Shown: in pieces, positions 1 through 10,700 of the stretch
How the letters are laid out: every line of letters begins with the position of its first letter
Position numbering within the stretch: position 1 is the stretch's first letter
Made by a program: the position numbers and the translations under genes
NCBI GenBank assembly: GCA_001430745.1
Contig: KQ482003.1
Span: forward strand, 410,689-432,576
DNA length: 21,888 nucleotides
Direction of reading: 5' to 3'
Origin: Auxenochlorella pyrenoidosa
Lineage: Eukaryota; Chlorophyta; Trebouxiophyceae; Chlorellales; Chlorellaceae
The notes under the pieces: model-generated
Seen by the model: only the letters and a program-made list of their open reading frames with translations
What the model was told of the DNA's origin: nothing
Databases searched by the model: none

Positions 1-809
1 GGGCGGCCGGGTGAGCGCCAAGGAGCCGAGGGCTGTGGGGCCCTGCGCAGGTGCCGTTGTGCGCGGTGGTGCAGCGCACGCGCAGCGGCCGGGGCATGAC
101 GTCGGGGCCAAGGGTAACAGGCCCGCCAGCTGTTGCCGCCTTCGCTGGACGCACACGCTGCAGCACTTGCCACATGTGGCGGTTGACGCGGCACCTGCTC
201 TGGCTGCCCCTGTGCCCCCCCCAGGGTCGCGACCTGCGCATGGCGGCCAGCAAGGAGGGCGAGGCATACGAGCTGCTGGCCACAGGTGGGCGAGCGCCCG
301 CTGGAATGCTGCCCTGGCCTGCCTGCTCTGCACCGGCTACATGATCAGCAGCCGGCGCTTGTGTGGGGAGCAGGCTGCAGCTGCCCCTGTGCCCACAGCA
401 GCGCCTGGCTCCCCACTGCTACCCCGCCGCCCCTCCCACAGGCGACGTGTTCAAGGAGCGCTGGGTGGAGGACTGCATCCTCAACTACATGCAGCGCAGG
501 CAGGCGCAGCAGCAGGCGCAGCAGCAGGCGGCGATGGCGGAGCAGCAGGCCGCACTGGCGCAGCAGCAGGCGCTGCAGGCAGCGCAGCTGCAGGCGGCAG
601 CCGCGGTGCAGCAGCAGCATGCGCAGGCTGCTGCGGCGGCGGCGGTGGCGCAGGCCCAGGCGCAGCAGCAGGCAGCCGCAGCTGCGGCCGCAGGAGCGCT
701 GGGGATGCAAGGGGCATCGTCGCTGCTGCAGCAGCAGCAGCAGCAGGCGGCAGCAGCGGCAGCGATGCCTGGGACAGCAGGCCCGGGCGGGATGGCCGGG
801 ATGCAGTAG
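1..809 (+). CDS. 3' end of a gene with a Gln/Ala-rich C-terminus (partial)
   Basis: Exons read as 1-10 (partial), 51-113, 225-285 and 442-809; the stop TAG is at 807-809. Junction phases agree (0, 0, 1). The first intron would be only 40 nt (11-50), so the two leftmost exons are the least certain. The joined reading has a short folded-looking stretch (around GRDLRMAASKEGEAYELLAT, then GDVFKERWVEDCILNYMQRR), followed by about 100 residues made almost only of Gln and Ala, with a few Leu, Met and His, ending in a Gly/Met-rich tail. Such tails are common in transcription co-regulators and RNA-binding proteins, but that is only composition. I do not recognise the family, and the N-terminal part lies outside the window. 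It converges on the downstream minus-strand gene. The final exon is secure because its frame is long, open and biased. Confidence 0.7.
442..809 (+). repeat. CAG/GCG-rich low-complexity coding tract (poly-Gln/Ala)
   Basis: From about 484 to 765 the last exon consists of imperfect CAG and GCG/GCC codon runs. They encode alternating Gln and Ala blocks, including a run of six Gln. It is a candidate length-variable microsatellite. Other frames over this stretch are also open (Ser/Arg, Gly/Ala), but they are shadows of the repeat. Confidence 0.8.
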
Positions 810-883
810 ACTGCCTGACGCGCTGTGCATTTTCGCTGCTCCGCATAACCCGCCCCTCCTGCTGATCTGTGCATACATGTGAT

Positions 884-888
884 TTACA
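884..888 (-). other. Candidate polyadenylation signal TGTAA for the GT61-like gene
   Basis: TTACA on the plus strand reads TGTAA on the minus strand, about 250 nt after the stop at 1136. If both this and the opposite-strand signal are used, the two convergent transcripts overlap by about 190 nt or more. Confidence 0.35.
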
Positions 889-1075
889 TAAAAGCGAGTC
901 AAGTCATGGCGTTCGGAAGGTGCCAGCAGTCTTTGCAGCCGCTCCTCGGTTGGGCAAGGTCAGCACCTGCCAAGGAATGTTCAACTGATAAGGATGGTAG
1001 GAGCACTTGGCATTTGTTTTCCCAGCGATTGCATACAACCTGAACCCCTTCGAACTCACTGCTCTCGCTGTGTCA

Positions 1076-1080
1076 TGTAA
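1076..1080 (+). other. Candidate polyadenylation signal TGTAA for the Gln/Ala-tail gene
   Basis: TGTAA is the usual polyadenylation signal of many chlorophyte green algae. This copy lies about 270 nt after the stop at 809. The pentamer is short, so a chance match is possible. Confidence 0.35.
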
Positions 1081-1135
1081 AACCTGCGCTCCTCGCGATT
1101 CCCTGCGTTGCTTTGCACCTGCGCAGCAGGCAAAG

Positions 1136-4107
1136 TCAGAGTGGGCTGTTGAGGCCGGAAGCCGTGGGGGTGGGGTGTTGGTAGGCAATTGCCCAGCGCT
1201 GGTGTTTCACCTGCCGTCGCGCCACCTTCTCCAAGGCCAAAGCCAGGGTTGGAAAGTCCAAAGTCACGTCTTGGTCGCGTGCATACAGGTCAGGTCTCCC
1301 TGCACGGGCAGACAGACACAAATGACCACATGAAGGGTGTGGCCATGCGTAGAGCAGAAAGGGCAGCAACTCCTTTGTAACGATCGTCCAGCACGTGCCA
1401 GGTGGACATTCAGGACATGCTCGCGCACGGCCCTGCACCTCACGGGGACAACCGACCTATTCCCTTGGCCTCATAAGGCCCCGGAAAGGTGTGCTCTTTG
1501 TCAGCCACAAGCCTGCACAGGACGCGAATGGCGCGGGGGAGCACTCAAGGACCTGGGCAGCACTTTGGACCAAAGAAAGGAAAGCAGGCAGCGAGCACAG
1601 GCAGGGTAGCCCCACCTGAAGTAGCCGCTGCCAACGGAGCCGTCTGCCTCGATGTAGGCGCCGAAGTAGTAGTCTGCAAATCCCAGGGGGCAGCCCGAGT
1701 CGAAGTTCCAGGGGACGATCTCCACCAGCGCCGACCCGTTGGGCAGGAAGTAGGCGTACACGTTGCCAGAGCCTCTTGGGTGTTCACCTGAGCATGCCCA
1801 GCAGGGGCCCGGGAAACGGTGCGGCTTAGTTGCAACGAGCGCAGCGGCAGAGCGCGTGGGGGGGCACCAAGCACGTCTTTCAGCCAACACACGGAGCCTG
1901 CTGGCCTGGGCGCTGCGCCCGCGGGTGCGCCACTGACCAGTGCGTGCACGTTCTGCAGCTGGGCCAGCAGCTCCACGTGCCGCTCGGGCGTGGCATCCGG
2001 CAGCAGTACACAATCCGCAGCCCTGCTGGGTGGATGGGAGTCCGGGCTCAGCATCAGGATGTGTGGCACATGATGCATCACCGGTGCAAGGCACAAGACT
2101 TGCCTGAAGGGTGTGTCGGCAGGGGGCCGCCACCGCCTGCATTCCTGCAGACAAAGAAACTTTGCAGTTCAGGAGCACTGCACGACTGGCGAACTGTGTT
2201 GCGATGAGGGTTGCCGCTTCTGCTCACAGGCTGTCATGGCGTCCTGCTCGGCAGGCTCCTCACCTCAACCACCTGGCGCAGGTTGCAAATGACACGCGTC
2301 CCGCCGGCCCTCGCCTCGAAGAATGCAACCCGCAGGACGGTGCCAGCCTCTTGTTGCGCTTGCTGTTCATGCAGCTGGAAGGCATCTGGCCGGGTTTCTC
2401 GGTAGAACTGGACAGCCTGGGGGGACGCCAGGATGCAGGAATTCCAGGTCAGTGCTAGGCCAGTGTGGACCCGGGGAAAACGGCCGACCGGAACTGACTG
2501 GTCCCCTTACATCCGATGTGGAGAGTATCCACCAGCTGATGCAGCTGTGCCACAGCTTCACGTGTGGTGCAGCAGGCAGCCTCGCTAGACCGGGCTGCCA
2601 CATGACGGTTGAGCGGAACTCACCCGCCTGCCTGCCAACTTTGGCCGCAGCTCCCGGGAGTAGGGGGGCGCCAGGTTGCAGAGCACCGCGCGCTCGAAGT
2701 AGCGTGGCTCGCCGACACGCTGGCGCTCCCGGGAGGACAGCTCCGACAGCGTGGTGACCTGCAGGGCAGGTGGGGTGACATCGGTGATCATGTGCGCAAG
2801 AAGCCGCAGGGACACTGCCTGCTGTGCCGTGCTGCGCAAATTGACAATCGCGCCGAGTGCATTGCCCCAATGCTGCCGGCAGCAGCCCATGGAAGGGCGC
2901 AGCAGCGCACGCACCGGGTGCCGGGAGTATGGTTCCAGCAGGGCTGGGTACATCCCTGGCAGGAACAGGCCCAGCGACACTGGGGCGAGCATGATGCCGC
3001 GGTCAAAGGCTCCTCCCGCGTGCATGCCATCCAGAGCCATCACGCTGCCCAGGAAGAGGTCAGCAAACACGGAGAAGTACGCGGGCCACCACACAAGGGG
3101 CACGGCGCAGTCGGCAAACTCTGAACAGGGGGCAAGGAAGTGCGGGAATGAATCGCAAGCTGACAGGTGGGCTACCATTGGCGGGAGTGATGACGCCAGC
3201 TGTGCACGCCGCCCACCTGCAGGAGCATGTATGTCTGGCTGATCCAGGTGGGAGGGCCCCCGGATGATGATGTCCCAGGCCTTGGGCCCAAACTTGTCTT
3301 GCCCTGCACAATTAAGGTGAGCGGAGATGGGCAAGTTGGGGAGGGACCTGTGCTGTCTGGCCATGTAGCGCAGCGGAGCAAGGGGGTGAGGAACGCATCT
3401 GCAGCACTGCAGCGGTGCCAAGCTGCTGAGCTCTTGGAACCTAGGGAAACCTAGGGAGTCTGTGCCCTCGGGGAGGTGGAAGGGCAGGGTCTGCGCGACC
3501 TCAAACAGCGAGCCGTGGGTGTAGTTTGGGTGGCCTGGTGTCTTCAGGCCGCTGTGCAGAATCATGGAGCCCTGCACACCATGAGCAGCATGGGAGACGC
3601 ATTGCAAGCCAACCGAATCCAACAAGGTGCAGGCATGCACATGGCTAATGATGGAGTCGAAGGCGCAATTAGAAGACGATAGCCTTGCACCTGGTCAAAG
3701 CAAGTTTTCGTGAATGTCTTGCAGCCCCAGCTGCCCAGAACAGCCTCGTCAAGTGCCGGGCGTGGGCATACTGTGCTGCTGACAGTGTGCTGCAGCAGGC
3801 CAGGCTGAGGACTCAGGTGGTGCAGGTTGCCTTGGCGGCAGCGCGATGCAGCCAACTGCATGGCTGCAAGGGCCAGTAGGGTCACCGCCACCTGCGTTCA
3901 GCAAGAACACCAACCGACGGATGCGCTTGAGACTGCACGAGGTCCTGCGCAAGGCCAAAAGCTGCAGATCAAGGCATTACGAGCTTGCCAGAGGCCGTGT
4001 TCCTACTAAACGGCAGGGGTAGCACCAACATTGAGGAAGCTCACCAGGCACCCCAGCTGCCAAAGGGGCCGGCGCTGAAGCTGCAACAGCTCTCCGGCGG
4101 GCTGCAT
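1136..4107 (-). CDS. Glycosyltransferase family 61-like (DUF563) type II membrane protein
   Basis: Exons, in transcript order: 4107-4045, 3891-3691, 3571-3451, 3398-3348, 3303-3217, 3120-2624, 2580-2511, 2454-2264, 2144-2104, 2022-1868, 1787-1616, 1512-1457, 1299-1136. All 12 junctions keep phase, giving 622 residues. Start: ATG at 4107, the only in-frame ATG before a short basic N-terminus and a hydrophobic segment at about residues 19-38. Exon 1 splices in the middle of that segment, which fits a Golgi/ER type II anchor. A Cys-containing region (SWGCKTFTKTCFDQ) follows, then RAGGTRVICN, resembling the RxxxRxxxN motif of GT61. Near residue 495 comes DVL...GSGNVYAYFLPNGSALVEIVPW, then a C-terminal RPDLYARDQDVTLDF block. 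GT61 enzymes transfer sugars such as xylose, arabinose or GlcNAc onto glycans or glycoproteins in the secretory pathway; the substrate here cannot be read from sequence. Odd points: the HGAG motif is replaced, and the 2104 donor is GC (GCAAGT). The family call rests on recalled motif patterns, not a search. Confidence 0.72.
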
Positions 4108-4745
4108 TGCAAGCTGTCTATCCACGGCAGAGCAAACAGGCGAGGTTGGACATGACGCAGTTTCTCCGCAAGCTTGTTCTGGCACGTGCACTGTGGATGG
4201 CAAAACCTTGCTGGCTCAGGGGCTGGCAGTCTGTGCCAAGGCAACCTCTGCAGCCGAGCAGGTATGCAGACCGGGTGGAAATGACGTTCTGGAAGGACGG
4301 GCTTTGGATCACACGTCGCTCTGACAGCTCATTTGAGGAACAAGCAGAGCAGCAACAGCAGAGAGCAAGCTCGCCGTCGTGCCAATCGTCAGCGCTGGCA
4401 GCGCGCGCTCATCCCCAGCACGGCAGTCTACTTGTCTTCCTTCTGCGCCTCGCAAGCAAGTGGGAACCCTTGCAAACCGGTAACAAAGACTGGTATTGGG
4501 ATAAACCAGCAGGGCTAGCATCAGATGATTGCTGCTTGCGCAGGCGGATGGCTGGTCTCAGAGCAGTTAGGACACTAGGGACAGCATGCCAAATCAGGGA
4601 CGGGCAAAACGAGGGAGCTGCTGCATGCATTGTACTGTACAAAGGGTCAAGGGGTGCGCGAGAAGCAGAGCGCACGCAGAGCGAGGGTCCCCTCTGCGCC
4701 CGGTCAGAACGCCGCTGCTGCACCAGCGCACGACGAGGCGCGCGC
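4108..4745. promoter_or_regulatory. Intergenic region between tandem minus-strand genes (5' region of the GT61-like gene)
   Basis: 638 bp between the stop of the large gene (4746) and the start codon of the GT61-like gene (4107). It should hold the 3' UTR of the first and the promoter plus 5' UTR of the second. I see no convincing exon, TATA box or TTACA (minus-strand TGTAA). Plus-strand frames are open across it, but they have no splice-consistent continuation or recognisable protein. Confidence 0.45.
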
Positions 4746-7700
4746 TCACGCCAGCGCTGCCAGCTGGCGCTCCCCCGGGAAGAGCAGCTGCTGCAGGCGG
4801 CGCTGGAAGGCCTCCACCCCCACCCCCGCGGACAGCAGCTGCGGCGCCTCTGCCAAAAAGGCCTGGTACCGCCCCGGGTGGCGCTGCAGCAGCGGGCAGG
4901 CCGCCAGGCTTTCCAGCGCGTCCAGCTCAGTGCGGGCCTCGATCAGCTGCGGGGCGGCCAAGGGGGGGGGGGGGGGTCTCAGGCAGGAGTGCCGGAATCA
5001 AGGCGTGGCCAGGGGTGGCGCAACTGTCGAGGCCCCCATTCCACGCACAGGCATGGCAGCTGCCTGCATTGCTCGAGGCAGCACACCCGGGCCAGCAGCA
5101 AGCGGCGCGTACTGTCGCCCCCAGCTCCTTGCGCCAGCCCTTCCCTGCCTGCCATGCCAGTTCTTGTCCCCCAACCGCCTCCACCCCCCCTGCCGCCAGC
5201 CCTGCCCTCTCGACCCTGCCGGCCCGCACCCTGTCCAGCTCCCGCATGTACTCGGCATCCAGCTGCATGGAGCCAAAGGAGGAGCGCGCGCGGTGGTAGT
5301 AGCGCTGCGTGGCGGTGAGCGGACCGGCGGGGAAGCCCTCTGCCGGGGGCCGCGCCGAGGTGGGGGTGGAGGGTCCTGAGGTGTCGGCGCCGGGGCGCGG
5401 CGTGAGCGAGGGGCACAGCACGCTCTTGATGTAGGCTGCGTGGCAAGGGGTGGGGGGTGGGGGGCTGGGGGTTGGGCGGAGGGGCACGGGGTGCAGGGGC
5501 AGACCGGTGTGCGCGGCAGGGTGGCGCATGGACACCAGACACGTGGCCAGGCACCCGCCCCCACAGACGTCAAGGCAGCGAGTCAATCCAGCTTGTGAGC
5601 GAGCGCTTGGCCCAGCCTGCCACATCACTCACCCGACACCGCAAAAGCGGCCAGGCCGATGCGGCAGGCCACGTCGCGGTCGTGCTCGGCCAGCTCGTCG
5701 GGGCGGGGCCCCTGCTGGTGCGGCTCCGTCAGCCTCTCCTTCACCCTGCTCAGCCCGCCGCTGAGGCCCCGCCCCACCGCCTGCAGACCAGAGCTCAGCC
5801 GCTGCCGCACAGCGCCTGCGCGCTCGGCGCCGCCGGCGCCAGCGGTGGGGCCCGGGTGTGCCGCATCGCCCGGGGTGCCGTGCAGGGCCAGGGAGCTCTC
5901 GGCAGAGAAGGAGCCGCCCTCCTCCGCCACGGTGACCAGCCCCGGCCCGGCGTAGGCTGGCCCACCGGGGCCGTGGGGCACCGCCTGCGGCATGCCGCCC
6001 GGCAGGGCTGGGCCCTCGCCCACCTCGCCCGCCATGTGCAGGTGCTGCTCGGCGCCCTGCTGCTCGCCCTTGCCGCCCAGCCCCATCTTGGCCAGGCGGG
6101 AGCGGACCTTGTCCCCCCACTTGCGCCGCTCGCCCGCGGCCTGGGCCTCCGGCTCTGGCTCGCCTGGGCGGGGGTGGGGACCAGCAAAGGCAACCAGGCA
6201 GGTCGGGTGCTGGTGCTGGCACGTTCCTGCAGGCTGCCTACGCCAAGTAGAAACAGGAGTGATGACCCGGAATCAGGCTCACCTGCAGCCTCGGTGCCGG
6301 TGCCCCCAGCGCCCGGTTGCTTGCCGCCCGCCTTGCCCAGCAGGCTGCGGAAGCCAGAGCTCAGCCGCTGCCCCAGCTGGCCGTCCTTGCCGCCAGCGCC
6401 GTCACGGGCAGGGGAGCCGCCGGGCACGGCGGCAGCCCCGGCAGCCGCTCCCTCTGATGGTGCCATAGCGTCTGCCATGCTGGCATGCTCACCGCCCTCT
6501 GCCTGCCCCTGGCCCTGGCCTTGGGTGGCCCCCAGCCGGGGGATGTGCTGCCGCATGGACTTGAGCCGGTCGGCGGCGCCGCTGAGCAGGCGGCGCGCAG
6601 CGCTGCCTGCACGCGGTGGGAGCGTGATGGGGTGGGCGCAGGCAACCGACAGATGACGCCAGGTGTACGGCGCAGGGCAAAAGGCGCTGCCAGCCACGCA
6701 CCCAGGCTCTGCAGCTCTTCGCTGCACCCCGGGCAGGTGCCCATGCAGCATGCCTGCGGGTGGGGCATCCTGTACTATCCCATGCTGTGCTGCCCGAGGG
6801 GCGTGGGGCCCGGGAGCTGCTGGGAACCCCTCCCCTGGAGCCCCCCCAAAGGACCCCAGCTCGCAGGCCCCGCTCCCCCTGCCCCTCACCCGAGCCCTCT
6901 GGCGCAAAGTCCTCGGGCTGCGCCAGCTGCAGGGCCACCACCCGCAGCTCCAGGGCCTCCAGCCAGGCCATCAGTGCGGCCTGGTGGGGGCCCGCGCTGA
7001 GGCGCCGCCAGCGTGGGTCGGCCACCCACGCCAGCGCTGCCAGCCAGGCCGCCACCATGTCGTGCGGGTGCAGCGGGCTGGCCTCCGCCTGCAGCGCAAC
7101 TTGCAGCACCTGCGGGGGCACCAGCGCAGGCAGAGCAGTGGGGCTGGATGTGGGATGCCATGGCTGCCTGGGCAGCGAGGGGCGGCAAGTGTTGGGGGAG
7201 ATGGAGACGCGGTGCACCCAGGTGGAAGGCGATGCACGCCGCAGCGCGGGGCGGGCGGCTGCGCACCCGCGTGGTCTGCGCCTGCCACTCATCCTTGGGC
7301 AGCACCGTGGACCCCTGGCGCAGGCGCTCCAGCGCCAGCGCGGCGGTCAGCGGCGCATGCAGCTGCGCCGCGCTCTCCGCCAGGCCCAGCAGTGCGCCAG
7401 CCGGCAGGCCCTGGGTGGCAGTGATGGCGGGCATCAGGCCTGCACACGATGGTGGGGGTGGGGGTGGGGGGGCACACGCCAGAGGCGCTGGGATGGTGTG
7501 CGAGACCCACCCTGTGCGTGCAACTGGGCTTGGGCTGCCCGAGCAAGCGAGGCGACTGCCACCTCGGGCTGGTGCTGCTGACAGCACACGCGCGTGCTGG
7601 GCAGCTGCCCAGGCCCTGCCCACCTGGGCTGGACACCGCGGCCTCGGCGCCAACACCCGCAGCAGCGGCGGCGCCTTGCCCCAAAGGCCCGCCATCCTGC

Positions 7701-10700
7701 TCCGGTGCTGCCAGGAAGCACAGCAGGCCCTCCGACAGCTCCATGGCTGCTGCCGCGGCGTGCAGCGCTGGGCAGGCGTACAGCAGGCGCAGCAGGCAGG
7801 CCGCCAGCGCGTCGCTCCCGGGCTGCTTGCAGGCAGCCTGCGGGGGAGGCAGGCAGTGACGTTACTCAATGTGTAGAAGTTTGCGCGCATGGCGATGTAA
7901 TGCGGACTTGATTTGCCCGAGACTCGATTTGCACACGCTCGCACTGCACCGGTGCCTGCCCGGGAACCCCCCCTCACCTGCAGCGCCACCAGCAGCTGCG
8001 ACCGCACAACGCTCGCATCCGCGCCGCCTGCACTGCCGCCCGCCTCGGGGCCCACCGACACAAACACGGCGCCCTCGGTGTCCAGGGGCAGCTCGCTGTT
8101 GGCAAATGGCAGGCCGTCTTGCAGCAGCACCGTCACCGGGGGCCGCACCAGCGGCGCCAGCGCTGCCGCCACGCAGGCGGTGGCCGCGGCAGTGGCCGCA
8201 GCCTCGCTGGCCGCCTCGCCGGTCTGCGGAGCCGCCGCCGCAGCGGCTGCGGCGGCATGCAGGAGGTCTGGCAGGTGGGGCCCACGCCATTCGCGCAGGG
8301 CAGAGGCCGCGTTCGGGGCCAACAGCTCGGGAGGGCAGTCCTCCTGCTGCCAGGCGCCCGCAGCATCGTTGCTGGCACGGGCGGCGGCCAGGGGCAGCAG
8401 CGCCTGCTGCAGCAGAGCCACATGCTGCCCCGGGGTGAGGCTCCAGCAGCCGCGCACCTCCACAATCTCCTGCTGCCCCGCCCCCTGCTGCTCGTGCTGC
8501 TGGGCACCGGGCTGCTCCCGCGGCGGCGCCTGCTGCTCACGCCCGCCGGCAGCCCCCGGTGCTGCGCCACCCGCTGCACCAGCCGGCACATCAGCCTGCT
8601 GGGCTGCGCGCTGCTCTTCCTGCTGCTGCTGCAGGAGCAGCAGCTGCTGCCCCTCCACCGTGCCCTCCAGCAGCTCCCGGGGGAAGCCCTCTGGTATGAC
8701 CACCTGCTCCTGCTGCGCCAGCCGCGCGCTCTCCGCCAGCGCCGCCGCCAGCGCAGCGTCCTCGACCGCAGAGGCATCCCTGGCTGCCGCCGGCGGCGGC
8801 GGGCGCTGCTCATGCCGCGTGCCCTGGCACAGCGTGCAGAGCAGCAGGGCGCCGGCAGCGCATGCCGCCGTCTCCGCAGCGTGCGGCGTGCCTTGCAGGG
8901 CTGCCCCCCTGTTGAGCAGGGAGGCTGCATACACCAGCCTGCTGCCCAGGTCGCCGCCACCAAGGCTGTCCCCTGCCAACAACGCCGGCAGCAGCAGCCA
9001 GGGGACTGCGCCGCCTGCAGTCGCCTCCTCGGCGTGCACGACTGCTGCCAGCCGCCGCCAGTCTGCGCCGGCCAGCAGCGCCGGCAGCAGCGGCTGCTGC
9101 TCGCCTGCCGCCGCCCGCAGCTGAGCCATGGTGGCAGACAGCGCAGAGCGCTGCATCAGCGCCTGCACGCTCGCCTCCTCCTCGCCGCCGGCATCGCCGG
9201 GCGCCTCGGGCGCGTGCGCCTGCATGCCGAGCAGCAGCTGGCGCAGCCAGGCGGGCTGGTCCGCCGCCTGCAGCAGCACGCAGGCATGCAGGGCCAGCAG
9301 GCCGACCTCTGCCGCCCAGGCAGGCGCTCCGCCTGGCCCCCGTTGCAGCAGGTCTTCCTCCTCCTCCTCCTCGTCCGCCAGGCTGTACACCTGGTCCAGC
9401 TCCCGAGGTGTCGTCTTGGCAGGGGGCACGGCCTGCGCGCACGCACACAACCAGGTTTGGCCCAAGTGCTCAGGCGCTTTTCAAAACACCGCACGGCGTT
9501 TGCAACAGTGCGCCGCTGCAGACCCAGCCACGCCGCCGACAGAGCAACAGGTGTGCGGCGGTTAGGCATTTGGAAAGTTTGACGGGGCCTCACCTTGGCA
9601 AGCACGGGGGTGAAGTCCAGCCTGCCAAGCAGGATGGCGGCGGCGCCGTCGCCCGCAGCCGCGACCAGGTGCAGCCGCAGCGCGGCCAGTGCAGAAGGGT
9701 AGGAGGCGTGGAAGCTTGCCTGCAGGGGAGGGGTGGAATGGAGCTGGCAGTCTTGGTACACAGCCGGCAGCTGGCCCCAGCCCAGAAGATACAGGGCAGC
9801 CTTGCTCGGCAATGCGGAGAGACACGGCAGGACGGCACGGCGCAGGCAGTCTGCAACAATGCCTCACCACGCAGGTGCGCTGCTGCACACCACAACCTCC
9901 CTGCACCCCTGCAGCGCAGGGCCGCCAGTGGCAGCGGGCCCACCTGCTGCCAGGGCAGCGAGGCCCAGTAGCCCTGGAAGGCGCCGGCGGCCAGCTGGGC
10001 GCTGGCGGCATCCACGGGGCGCAGGTCGCGCAGAAAGTCGCGCAGCAGCTCCTGCGACGGGCAGGGAGGGCCGGGCAGCGGGGGCATGAGCGCCATGGGC
10101 CCGGGCACCTTTCATCACTGACCAGCCGTCATTACCAGTAAGATGGCAGTTGTGGCTGCCAGTTGCGTGCAGCAGCTTCTGCCTGCGTATCAATGCTGAG
10201 CGCTCGCACCCTGGCCTGCAGAGGCAGAGCAGCGCATCGAGGGCGGGAAGAGCGCAGACAGGCTTGCACCATGGGAAGCTTTCCGCCACACCGGCCGCAG
10301 GCTCTTGTCACCTGGTAGAGGCACTGCCACAGCCACTGCAGCATCCACGCCCCCTGCTCCGCCGCAGGCAGCAGAAGCCCCTCAAGAAGGGCCGAAAGCT
10401 CCTCGCTGCAGCAGCAGGGAAGGGGCCACCAGCTCTGGGATGCATGCTCACAGGCAGCACAAGCAAACAGCACGCTCCGCCACCTGAAAAACAAAAAGGC
10501 GCGCACTCGAGCATGGGCGCGACAAAGCCGGGCCACAGGAAGGCCGCCAGCGGGACCAGGCGCCGCAAGGATTACCTCACGGTGGCGGCATCAATCGCGC
10601 CGCCGGCGCGGCGCAGCAGGCAGCTGAGCACCGCGCCCGCCAGGCGCTGCAGCTGCACAGCAAGTGGCTCGCAGCTGGCCTGCAGCGGCAGCAGCAGCAG

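Larger units (their letters stand above)
810..1135. other. Convergent 3' intergenic region
   Basis: 326 bp between the stop codons of two converging genes. I see no gene. It is AT-richer than the flanking coding DNA. It holds TGTAA at 1076-1080 on the plus strand and the complement TTACA at 884-888, each lying downstream of one of the two stops. Confidence 0.6.

Noticed and set aside
1868..2022. Donor GTCAGT after NVHAL in this exon as the true exon end
   Set aside because: It is a better-looking donor, but its phase (0) does not match the next exon. The downstream GTGCCC donor fits phase and lines up DVL with the GT61 pattern.
4107..5318. 403-codon open frame on the plus strand
   Set aside because: It spans an intergenic region, the last exon and the last intron of the large gene on the other strand. 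It has no recognisable domain, and stop codons are rare at this GC content.
5457..6656. 399-codon plus-strand frame
   Set aside because: It overlaps three minus-strand exons and two introns. Its composition is Pro/Arg/Ala-rich low complexity with no domain.
8119..9582. 487-codon plus-strand frame opposite the largest exon
   Set aside because: It is a mirror of the 1,455-nt minus-strand exon (9432-7978), whose frame has the sensible acidic, helical and Gln-rich blocks and correct splice phases at both ends.
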